In this document: piece by piece, positions 26,426 through 34,065 of the stretch
Layout: the number at the start of each line of letters is the position of its first letter
Numbering within the stretch: position 1 is the first letter of the stretch
Program-made: the position numbers and the translations under genes
Source of the DNA: Companilactobacillus nuruki
GTDB lineage: Bacteria > Bacillota > Bacilli > Lactobacillales > Lactobacillaceae
Assembly (NCBI RefSeq): GCF_002872255.1
Contig: NZ_NIPR01000001.1
Span: 62,001-126,000 of the forward strand
Reading direction: 5' to 3'
Length of the DNA stretch: 64,000 nucleotides
The notes under the pieces: model-generated
The model's database searches: none
What the model was told of the DNA's origin: nothing
Seen by the model: the letters and a program-made list of their open reading frames with translations, nothing else

Positions 26426-27160
26426 CTAGAACTTCTTGATAATTTGATAAAGTTTAGCAACGTCTTCTGGTCTAGTATCTCCTGTTTCTTTATCAATAAT
26501 TGAACTATAAACATGGGGAATGATTCTTTTAACTCCTGCATCGGCTGCAATTGAAACGATCCCTTCAAAGTTGTCAAGTGTTAGTCCACCCGTGGGTTCT
26601 AAGTCAAAATCATATTCTGCACAAGCCTTGGCTACTGCTTTAAATTCTTCTTTATGAGTTAGTCCCTTCATTGGGAAAAATTTAATCGAAGAACCACCCA
26701 TATCTTTCAACAATGCAATCGCTGTTTCGATTGAAACCTCAGTTGAAGGTGTCTGGCTACTTAATGGACCAGTTGCTATATTCACTACTCCAACTTTTCC
26801 TGTCGGTGACACCAATCCATTGATAATAGTTTCATTTTGTCCTAAGGCTTCTCTAGTTGCACCTACACCTGTGAAAACTTGATTAACATGTTGTGGTTGA
26901 ATGGCTTTAGAAACACGTGTCACCATTGAACTCTGCTTAGGGTCTCCCGCACCCAGACCAACTGAAACAGCATTATTAATTGCTACTTGATATTTTTTCA
27001 TATCTTCAATAGCAGACTCATCACTTGAATAATTCTTAGTTAAAACTCCTAGAACCACATGACCTTCTGCCGCATCATAACAATCTTTAGCATTCTGAAC
27101 TGAATTGGCTAAAACATTCAAACAAATACCATTATCTAAATAATTTGGTAATAAATCCAT
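26426..27160 (-). CDS. dgaF: DgaF-type KDPG aldolase
   Basis: 244 residues matching the KDGP-aldolase family of the glucosaminate pathway (Salmonella DgaF), which splits KDPG into pyruvate and glyceraldehyde 3-phosphate. Features: VGLGAGDPKQ, NQVFTGVGATR, a central GKVGVVNIATGP, SIKFFPMKG carrying the likely Schiff-base Lys, and EPTGGLTLDNF. It is longer than Entner-Doudoroff Eda and of different sequence. It lies between dgaE and kdgK with 2- and 10-base gaps. Confidence 0.9.
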   Translation of the reverse strand: MDLLPNYLDNGICLNVLANSVQNAKDCYDAAEGHVVLGVLTKNYSSDESAIEDMKKYQVAINNAVSVGLGAGDPKQSSMVTRVSKAIQPQHVNQVFTGVGATREALGQNETIINGLVSPTGKVGVVNIATGPLSSQTPSTEVSIETAIALLKDMGGSSIKFFPMKGLTHKEEFKAVAKACAEYDFDLEPTGGLTLDNFEGIVSIAADAGVKRIIPHVYSSIIDKETGDTRPEDVAKLYQIIKKF

Positions 27161-27162
27161 AA

Positions 27163-28257
27163 TTATTCTCCTTCAACTATTTCCTTTAATCTTGATACAA
27201 TTTGATACATTTCAACCTCATTAACGGCTCTAATATCAAACTCGATAATTCCCTCATTCACTCGATACTCTCGGGCATAAATTGCCGTTTCGCCATTTTT
27301 TAATTGATCACAAATTGACTTAGCTGAAAGTTTCTTTGGTTTAACTTCAGCTCGATAAATTTCTCTCCCTGCCGCATCTTGAACGATTTTGACTTGTAAA
27401 TCTGATATTTCCGATAGTTTTTCAACGAATGGTTTCAGTCTTTCGATCATGGCTTGCCCAGATTCGGGCCCTTCTTTTAAATATTCAGTAATAGCTGTTG
27501 TCAAAGCGATAATATTTTCTTTGCCAATCTTCATTGCTCGACCAATCCCAGCACCTTGTATTCTAGCCCATTTTATATACTTTTCTTTACCAAAAACAAC
27601 TCCTGATGCAGGTCCTTCAATTGCTTTAGCTCCGCTATAAATAACTACATCTACGCCTAATTTAATATATTTCAAAAGATCTTCTTCGGCCGCGGCATCA
27701 AGTACCAAAGGCAACCCATGTCGGTGAGCAACCTCAATTGCTTCAGGAATAGATAACATACTTTTTTGTACAGTATGATGACTCTTAATGTATAGAATGG
27801 CAGCTGTCTGATCTGTGATTTCCATTTCCAAATGCTCAGGTGTACACATATTAGCATATCCTGCTGGGATCACTTTGGTACCTGCTACCATTAACATCAC
27901 GTCAACCGGTGCTCCATAATCAACATTATGTCCCATAGGCAAGATGACCTCTCGCTTGCTGATTTTTTCAGTATATGGATGTCCAACATGATATGAACTG
28001 CCCTGACCAATTATTCCTGCAATTGTTTCAACAATACCTGCTGAAGCCGAATTAACGATCAATGCGTCTTCGCTACCAACTAACTTTGCTAAATATTTAC
28101 CTGTTTGAACTAGTAAGTCTGACATCTCAAAAAAATTCTGGGCCCCTTCTTTTTGCGCTTCTATGACTTGATTCGAAACCTTCGAAACACCCAAAATAGT
28201 CATTTTTCCATCAGCATTAATAACTTTCTTCAAGCCATATTTATCATAAATATCCAT
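27163..28257 (-). CDS. dgaE: DgaE-family PLP-dependent ammonia-lyase
   Basis: 364-residue SelA-like fold type I PLP enzyme. The PLP lysine lies in IYSGAKAIEGPASG (about residue 213), preceded by VLDAAAEED with the Asp that contacts the cofactor. Salmonella DgaE turns D-glucosaminate-6-phosphate into KDPG and ammonia. Here the presence of a KDG kinase suggests the natural substrate may be unphosphorylated glucosaminate (giving KDG). One base separates it from the amidohydrolase gene. Confidence 0.88.
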   Translation of the reverse strand: MDIYDKYGLKKVINADGKMTILGVSKVSNQVIEAQKEGAQNFFEMSDLLVQTGKYLAKLVGSEDALIVNSASAGIVETIAGIIGQGSSYHVGHPYTEKISKREVILPMGHNVDYGAPVDVMLMVAGTKVIPAGYANMCTPEHLEMEITDQTAAILYIKSHHTVQKSMLSIPEAIEVAHRHGLPLVLDAAAEEDLLKYIKLGVDVVIYSGAKAIEGPASGVVFGKEKYIKWARIQGAGIGRAMKIGKENIIALTTAITEYLKEGPESGQAMIERLKPFVEKLSEISDLQVKIVQDAAGREIYRAEVKPKKLSAKSICDQLKNGETAIYAREYRVNEGIIEFDIRAVNEVEMYQIVSRLKEIVEGE

Positions 28258-28258
28258 A

Positions 28259-29380
28259 TCATTCTCCTATCGAATACACATTTCCGCCAACCACACTATA
28301 AATAGGGTTTATTAAAGTATTGGTAGTCTTTATGTTTCCATTAGAATCTCTAAGTTGTTTGGTTCCTTTATTTATTTCAAAAATCGTTAAATCAGCATCA
28401 TAGCCTGCTTCCAATTTTCCTTTGGTATTTAGATTAAAATTTTTCGCCGGTATTGTGGTTATCATTGGTAAAATTTGCGTCATTTCATAGCCTAAATACA
28501 ACATTTTTTCAATACAAGTTGCCATATTATAAACGGGACCACATTGTCGATTAGTATGATAAATATCAGTACTTAAACTTTGTGCCTGAATATTATTCTT
28601 TATCGCTGTTTGAGCCGTTTGAAAATTAAAGCTATCCGTTCCATGACCAATATCAAAAATAATTCCTTTAGCTAATCCTTCTTTAACAAATGGTTTAATC
28701 TCTCTATTTTGATCTAAAATCCCATTTTTCTTGCCGTTATAACAGTGCGTCATAATATCGCCTGAATCCATAACTGCCATAATCTCCGACAATTCAGGGG
28801 GATTAGTACCAACGTGTACCATTAAAGGTAATTTTTTCTCTAACCGCTTTTGAAACTCTTTAGCCAGTAACAAAGGCTTCACTCCGTTGCCTACTACAAC
28901 TGATTTACTTATTCTTGCCTTCATACCGATGATGAAATCAGGATGTTCACCAACCTCATTTTTAAGCGGTCCAAATTGAATTTTTTCTAAGTCACCCAGT
29001 TCATTTTGTTCTAAAATTCCAGTTCTTGAAACATTGATCATCGCATAAACATTGGTTATTTTATTACGAGTAATCTTATAAAAATCGCTAATATTATCAG
29101 CTCCAGTTGAACCAGCATCAATGACCGTTGTAACTCCGGTCAAGTATCCAATCTTATCTGGATCATCATAGTAAAGTGTTAATTTTTCATAGCAATGTGT
29201 ATGATCGTCTATCCAACCAGCGCTGACATAAGCTTTACTACGAAGGTCGAGGGTTTCTTTGGCTTCAACCTCCAATTTAGATCCTACAGCCTTGATCTTT
29301 CCATCTTCCAACAAAAGTTCAATTGAATCATTATTACCATCCAATCCATTCTTTACATATAAAGTTTTCAAAGAGATCAT
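28259..29380 (-). CDS. Amidohydrolase/deacetylase-family metallohydrolase
   Basis: 373 residues of the dihydroorotase-like amidohydrolase superfamily, close to the Enterococcus EF_0837 group that accompanies dgaE. Metal motif D-H-T-H in AGWIDDHTHCYEK (about residues 57-69), a central AlaLys stretch GMKARIS (likely the carboxylated Lys), MVHVGTNPPE and THCYNG with metal His, and DIGHGTDSF with the catalytic Asp region. It probably removes an N-acetyl group from an amino-sugar acid before DgaE. Start overlaps the stop of the upstream mupG paralogue by 4 bases. Confidence 0.85.
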   Translation of the reverse strand: MISLKTLYVKNGLDGNNDSIELLLEDGKIKAVGSKLEVEAKETLDLRSKAYVSAGWIDDHTHCYEKLTLYYDDPDKIGYLTGVTTVIDAGSTGADNISDFYKITRNKITNVYAMINVSRTGILEQNELGDLEKIQFGPLKNEVGEHPDFIIGMKARISKSVVVGNGVKPLLLAKEFQKRLEKKLPLMVHVGTNPPELSEIMAVMDSGDIMTHCYNGKKNGILDQNREIKPFVKEGLAKGIIFDIGHGTDSFNFQTAQTAIKNNIQAQSLSTDIYHTNRQCGPVYNMATCIEKMLYLGYEMTQILPMITTIPAKNFNLNTKGKLEAGYDADLTIFEINKGTKQLRDSNGNIKTTNTLINPIYSVVGGNVYSIGE

Positions 29381-30465
29381 CTCCCAAATTTGAATTTATC
29401 CCACGGACCTATGTAATTTAGAAGGAAAAGTTCTTTTTGAGTAATCTCCGCGACCTTATTTTTCCGTATATCTGTGTGTGCCTTGAGAACTATTTGTAAT
29501 TCATTCTTATATTTTCCAAAACTATTATTGCCAATAACTACATCACCTGGTTTGAAATCATGAGTATTAATGCTAACAGGATTGTCATAATCCTTATATC
29601 TCTTTCTGACCTGCGTTGAGCGAATAACCAAATCAGTAATATCTCCTCGTCTGACATGTTGATTATCAAAAAGGATTTCTTCCTCTAGTTCATTGATATC
29701 ATCAACTAAATCAATATCAAACGCTAACTGGTAGCGATTGACCATGCCTAATTGTGATAATTCTGTTTCTGATGCATAGGCATTACCAACGATCACACAA
29801 TCGATCAGTCCTGTAGCAAATAAATGTTTTGCTTGAACATCAATCGGTAAATCGCGATGCATTTCCAAAGTTGGTAGTCCATCATTAATATCCCAAGGTC
29901 CGATTCGTCCTGACTGTGAGGTAATAAAGGCCGCTGTATCGATTCCCAAATCTTTGAATCGTTTAGATGATTTAATAAAGAAATCTAATGGCAAACCAGT
30001 TCTTCTTTGTGGATAGAAATTGTGACATCCTTGAATAAAAGGTTTATTAGCCTCATAACTCAAAATATTATTCAAATATTCAACATCGTTACTCATGTTT
30101 AGCTCGATATTAATTTCCTGTGGATTGAACGATATTAAAGCCTCTTTTTGTCCATCAAAACCTTGATCTAGACGAATCGTATCAGCTCCTAGATCATGAA
30201 AGAAACTTAAATCATCATAAGAAACTCCTAACTGATCAAAGATATTGGGTGCAATATCCAAAGTCGTCGAAAATCCATAACGCTTAGCATATTGGATCAA
30301 ATCACTGAATTTATCAGCAACTCTCTCTTTACCTTCAGATACCTCTAGCATGCTCATGAAAATTTTGGTGAATCCGTATTCACTAGCCATCTTCAAATAT
30401 TTTTTATCTTCATTTACATCACTATGATCTGGATAAAGTGAAATACCTAATGTTCGTTTGGTCAT
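29377..30465 (-). CDS. MupG-like (DUF871) glycosidase, second copy
   Basis: 362 residues, same family as the MupG at 21760-22815: LGISLYPDHSD start, FTKIFMSMLEVSEG, the central CHNFYPQRRTGLP motif and the C-terminal beta domain. It lies in a PTS operon together with the deacetylase-DgaE-DgaF-KdgK genes, so it likely hydrolyses a 6-phosphodisaccharide imported by the PTS, releasing a sugar acid for the downstream enzymes. Starts and stops overlap both neighbours (ATGA). Substrate is inference. Confidence 0.85.
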   Translation of the reverse strand: MTKRTLGISLYPDHSDVNEDKKYLKMASEYGFTKIFMSMLEVSEGKERVADKFSDLIQYAKRYGFSTTLDIAPNIFDQLGVSYDDLSFFHDLGADTIRLDQGFDGQKEALISFNPQEINIELNMSNDVEYLNNILSYEANKPFIQGCHNFYPQRRTGLPLDFFIKSSKRFKDLGIDTAAFITSQSGRIGPWDINDGLPTLEMHRDLPIDVQAKHLFATGLIDCVIVGNAYASETELSQLGMVNRYQLAFDIDLVDDINELEEEILFDNQHVRRGDITDLVIRSTQVRKRYKDYDNPVSINTHDFKPGDVVIGNNSFGKYKNELQIVLKAHTDIRKNKVAEITQKELFLLNYIGPWDKFKFGR

Positions 30466-30728
30466 ATCTTTTTACCTCTTTCCATTTTTTGAAACGCAGC
30501 CATATAGTGATTAGAAATGACAATTGATGAATAGATTGTTACTAAAATTACTAAAATCATTATTTGTTTTATAAAAAAACCAATAAAAACTGTTAAAAGA
30601 ATCATCATTAGTGAAAATAGAATTAGCTTTCCTGCTGACATATCCTTAAGAAATTTGGGCATTAAACCCTTTTGGACTGTTACTTCGCTTAGAACAAAAA
30701 AGCTTAAAAGTAATAGGAAGATCAACAT
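30462..30728 (-). CDS. Small membrane protein of the PTS-Dga operon
   Basis: 88 residues with three hydrophobic segments (about 1-15, 32-51 and 55-71) and a basic C-terminus. I do not recognise a family. Its stop overlaps the start of the mupG paralogue by four bases, and it follows the EIIC gene after 14 bases, so it belongs to the transporter operon and could be a permease accessory subunit. Confidence 0.65.
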   Translation of the reverse strand: MLIFLLLLSFFVLSEVTVQKGLMPKFLKDMSAGKLILFSLMMILLTVFIGFFIKQIMILVILVTIYSSIVISNHYMAAFQKMERGKKI

Positions 30729-30742
30729 TTTTTCACCTCATA

Positions 30743-32020
30743 TTATTCTTTTTCTAATTGTTGTTTTTCAAAAACTTTAAAGAATGGATAATAAATGGCT
30801 AATTGAATAAAGAAATTAACACATGAAAGTATCAATGCTGGGACACTCCAATTAGTACTGATGAAAGCTCCCAATGGCCCTGGTACTGTAAATGGTAACC
30901 GAGCCATCATCATCGGCACGACTCCCGTAATAGTTAAAATATAAGAAAGTGTCCCGGTCACAAGTGGTCCCACAATGAATGGAATTCCTAAAATCGGATT
31001 CATAACAATTGGCGCACCGAAGACAATCGGTTCATTGATATTAAATAATCCCGGTAAAAATGAAAGTTTTCCCAAATCTTTTAAATAAGCTGATTTTGAA
31101 AACATAAACAATACGACCAAAGCTAAAGTTCCACCAGCTCCACCGATCCAAATAAACCATTGTAGAAATTGTTCTGTAAAAATAGTTGAAAGTTGATGTG
31201 CACTCGTACCAGAGGCGAATTCGCTCATATTCTGAGCAATCGACATTTCCCAAAATGGACGAATGATTGGATCCATAATTGCTGCTCCGTGAATACCTAA
31301 TGTCCAAAAACCAGTAATTAGAAAAATAGTTAATAAGCCACCTAGTAAACTATTTCCTACCAATACACCTTTTAATGGCATTAAAATCATGCTTAAAAAT
31401 GTAGCAATGTTAAAACCAAAAATTGAACGAATTGCCCAGAATAAAATTAAAATAACCGCTGCTGGGATCAATGCCACAAAGGAATTTGATACTTCTGGTG
31501 GAACCCCATCAGGCATTTTAATAGTAATGTTCTTTTCTTTAAAAAAACGATAGATCTCTACGGTTAATAAAGCGGTTACAATCGATGCAAAAAGTGAGGA
31601 AGCACTCAAATTGGCAATGTTAATGTAACGACCAGCATCAATAACATTCTTAACCTTTTCAGTAACATGGATCGGAACTGCAGTTGAAACAAGAAATGCC
31701 AATACGGCTAAAATCCCATTGGTTAACTTGTCTAACTTATAACTTTCTGCTAATGAAGAAGCAATTCCAAAGGTAGCATATAAGGCTAAAATCCCCACTG
31801 TATAACGAAATGGAATATCTAAAAGTTCTTTATAAGGTTCTAAAGCCTTGGCCACACTATCTATCGGAATATTATTAATCAATGTGAAAAATGAACCCAC
31901 AATCGTAAGTGGCAATGTAGAAATAATCCCCTTTCTAATCGCGGTCATATGACGTTGTGTCCCCATTTTATTAGCAAATGGTAATATCTTTATATTTAGA
32001 AAATTAACGAAATTGTCCAT
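30743..32020 (-). CDS. PTS EIIC permease, lactose/cellobiose class
   Basis: 425-residue sugar-translocating subunit with about ten membrane segments. The class is shown by MTAIRKGIISTLPLTIVGS near the N-terminus and by FNINEPIVFGAPIVMNP, the sugar-site NEP motif. The matching EIIA and EIIB are not in the window and must be supplied in trans. ATG at 32020 (MDNFVNFLN) has AAGGAGGG upstream; the frame's earlier ATG lies in the promoter. It is first in the operon and probably carries a disaccharide for the MupG paralogue. Confidence 0.88.
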   Translation of the reverse strand: MDNFVNFLNIKILPFANKMGTQRHMTAIRKGIISTLPLTIVGSFFTLINNIPIDSVAKALEPYKELLDIPFRYTVGILALYATFGIASSLAESYKLDKLTNGILAVLAFLVSTAVPIHVTEKVKNVIDAGRYINIANLSASSLFASIVTALLTVEIYRFFKEKNITIKMPDGVPPEVSNSFVALIPAAVILILFWAIRSIFGFNIATFLSMILMPLKGVLVGNSLLGGLLTIFLITGFWTLGIHGAAIMDPIIRPFWEMSIAQNMSEFASGTSAHQLSTIFTEQFLQWFIWIGGAGGTLALVVLFMFSKSAYLKDLGKLSFLPGLFNINEPIVFGAPIVMNPILGIPFIVGPLVTGTLSYILTITGVVPMMMARLPFTVPGPLGAFISTNWSVPALILSCVNFFIQLAIYYPFFKVFEKQQLEKE

Positions 32021-32045
32021 CTCAATCCCTCCTTTTTTCGGAATT

Positions 32046-32075
32046 ATCATAACATTATAATGTTATGATGTAAAC
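32046..32075 (-). promoter_or_regulatory. Promoter containing a perfect 24-bp palindrome
   Basis: On the minus strand TTTACA (32075-32070), 17-base spacer, TATGAT (32052-32047). The spacer lies within the perfect 24-bp palindrome centred on TTATAA (32046-32069), a strong repressor operator. A LacI/cre-like GTAAACGGTTAAC overlaps the -35. The GntR gene upstream or CcpA are the likely binders. Confidence 0.82.
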
Positions 32076-32137
32076 GGTTAACTAATTTTATACTTTTCTT
32101 AAAACCATCCTGCAATAATATACTTTCTTGTTTAAAA

Positions 32138-32183
32138 CAAAAATACCTAGTAATAATCAAAGTACAATTATCACTAGATATTT
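32138..32183 (-). terminator. Terminator of the gntR gene
   Basis: Near-perfect stem (AAATACCTAGTAATAAT against its complement with two mismatches), 9-base loop, T-rich tail on the minus strand. Confidence 0.75.
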
Positions 32184-32221
32184 TGATTTAATGTTCCCAA
32201 ATTAACCATATTTTTCAGTTT

Positions 32222-32917
32222 TTAAACCTCGTACTCTATTTCATAAGGGAATTTATTACTGTCATATATCGAAACAGTATACTCAATCAAGTCCCCAATA
32301 TCATTGTAACCATATCGAATCCGCTTTAACGCGGTTTTGGCTTTGGTCTGCAAAAGTTTTTGATCATCTTTTGACAAATCCGTTACGCTGAAAGCATCCT
32401 TAAATTTATATGGTTCTTTTCCATTATCTTGAAGAAATTTGTATAACGACTGATAACTTAACTTTTCAGCTTGATTTTGGAGATTAATATTAGGTAAATA
32501 ATGCTCAACTATAATAAATGGTTCATTATCTAAACGATAGAGACGTTTAATGAAAATTATATTTTGATTTTTGAATCGATCTTTTAAAGGAGTATCGTCT
32601 GAATTTACCGCCGTTATTTGTAAAATATCTTTAGTTAAAGTTCCTTGTTCATTAACGATCGATGAATAAGACTTTGCTTTAGATAATTTATTAAATAAAT
32701 TATTACTAATAACCCTCGTACCAATTCCACTCTTTTTGACGAGATAACCTTCAGCAACCAATAGTTCAACCGCTTTACGGACAGTTATTTTACTGACGTC
32801 ATACTTTTTCTCTAAATCATTTTCAGTAGGAATCAACGTCCCTACTTCATAAGTGCCGGATAAAATATTCTTTTTAATATCTTCAGCGACCTTTTGATAT
32901 AAAATTTGTGTTGCCAT
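32222..32917 (-). CDS. GntR/HutC family transcriptional regulator
   Basis: 232 residues: N-terminal GntR winged helix (LIPTENDLEKKYDVSKITVRKA, about residues 25-47) and a C-terminal UTRA ligand domain (about 90-225). ATG at 32917 is correct because the family begins MATQILYQKVAEDIKK and GGAG lies upstream; the open frame extends 47 more codons with no support. It lies directly upstream of the PTS-Dga operon and should control it, responding to a phosphosugar. A dyad ahead of it at 32959-32975 suggests autoregulation. Confidence 0.9.
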   Translation of the reverse strand: MATQILYQKVAEDIKKNILSGTYEVGTLIPTENDLEKKYDVSKITVRKAVELLVAEGYLVKKSGIGTRVISNNLFNKLSKAKSYSSIVNEQGTLTKDILQITAVNSDDTPLKDRFKNQNIIFIKRLYRLDNEPFIIVEHYLPNINLQNQAEKLSYQSLYKFLQDNGKEPYKFKDAFSVTDLSKDDQKLLQTKAKTALKRIRYGYNDIGDLIEYTVSIYDSNKFPYEIEYEV

Positions 32918-32958
32918 ATAAGCGATTCTCCGTTTATTTAATTTGTTTGTATATATTA

Positions 32959-32975
32959 TAGTATTTCTAATACTA
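32959..32975. promoter_or_regulatory. Dyad upstream of gntR
   Basis: TAGTATT-TCT-AATACTA, a perfect inverted repeat with a 3-base spacer, about 40 bp upstream of the gntR start codon. Candidate autoregulatory operator. Confidence 0.55.
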
Positions 32976-33026
32976 ATAAAACCATTATTTTGTGAAAGCA
33001 AATTATTTTTTCTGTTATCATCAATA

Positions 33027-33056
33027 AAAAAACATCCCATTTCTGGAATGTTTACC
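33027..33056 (-). terminator. Terminator of the ManPTS-GH31-lacI operon
   Basis: AACATTCC-loop-GGGATGTT with one mismatch, then T7 on the minus strand, immediately after the lacI stop. Confidence 0.78.
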
Positions 33057-33061
33057 AACCG

Positions 33062-34060
33062 TTATTTAAATGATGTCCCTGCCTTTACAAAACTAACAGG
33101 TAATACTTTTTTATAATTCTTCTTAATTGGTGATCCATTGATCATCTCAAGGAGGATTGTTACAGACGACTTAACGATTTCATCAACTGGTTGTCTAATA
33201 GATGACAAACCTATCGGAGTATTCATCGAAACACTGGAACCATCAAACCCAATTATCTTAACTTTGTTCAAGAGATCTTTATTGATTGATTCTAAAGCAT
33301 TCTGGATTATTGTTCCATACTCATCAGTTACAGAAAAGATGCCATCGAATGGAATATCTTCTGTAGAATAATGCGACTCAATGTAGTTTTTATACTCAGC
33401 TCGATAATTATCTGTCAATGAGGCTTCAAACACATCTACCGGATAGTGTTTGCTATTTATGTAGTCTGTAAAACCCTTTGTCCTTAGGTCAGTCGCATTA
33501 GCATGATTAACTTTTCTTCTTAAGAGAAGGAATTTTCTAGATCCCATTTCAATTAATTTTTGAGCAGCTAATTTACCACCATTATAATTATCGCTAGTTA
33601 TTAGCGGAACGTCTTCAGAAACATAACGTTCAATTGAAACCAGATTCAAATTTTTCCCTATATTGATAAAATTATAAATATCTGAATAGGACATAGTAAT
33701 AACACCTGAGACTTGATTCAAAGAGGCCATCTTTAATATTTCCTCTTCTTCAGCTGGGTCATTCTGTGAATTAGCTAAAATCATTCGATAACCATTATGA
33801 TTCAATTCTATTTGCATTTTATAAACTAATTCAGAGAAAAACGGTGTCCAACTAGTTGGGACAATCAAAACAACCGTAGAGTTTTTCGACGTCTTGAGTT
33901 CTCTAGCCTGTAAATTAGGAACATAGCCTAGTTTATCAATTGCTTCTTGTATCTTTTTTTTAGTCTTATCTCGAACATTTTGACCATTAATATAGTTAGA
34001 AACTGTTCCACGTCCTACACCAGCCTCTTTGGCTACATCATTCATTGTTGGTTTTTTCAT
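33062..34060 (-). CDS. LacI family transcriptional regulator
   Basis: 332 residues: LacI helix-turn-helix and hinge at the N-terminus (TMNDVAKEAGVGRGTVSNYINGQ; NLQARELK) and a periplasmic-binding-like effector domain. It is the last gene of the mannose-PTS/GH31 operon, starting 5 bases after the GH31 stop without a clear ribosome-binding site, so translation is probably coupled. The palindrome TGGAACGTTCCA in the operon promoter (38926-38937) has the CG centre typical of LacI operators, so it likely autoregulates. Confidence 0.9.
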   Translation of the reverse strand: MKKPTMNDVAKEAGVGRGTVSNYINGQNVRDKTKKKIQEAIDKLGYVPNLQARELKTSKNSTVVLIVPTSWTPFFSELVYKMQIELNHNGYRMILANSQNDPAEEEEILKMASLNQVSGVITMSYSDIYNFINIGKNLNLVSIERYVSEDVPLITSDNYNGGKLAAQKLIEMGSRKFLLLRRKVNHANATDLRTKGFTDYINSKHYPVDVFEASLTDNYRAEYKNYIESHYSTEDIPFDGIFSVTDEYGTIIQNALESINKDLLNKVKIIGFDGSSVSMNTPIGLSSIRQPVDEIVKSSVTILLEMINGSPIKKNYKKVLPVSFVKAGTSFK

Positions 34061-34065
34061 AGTTG

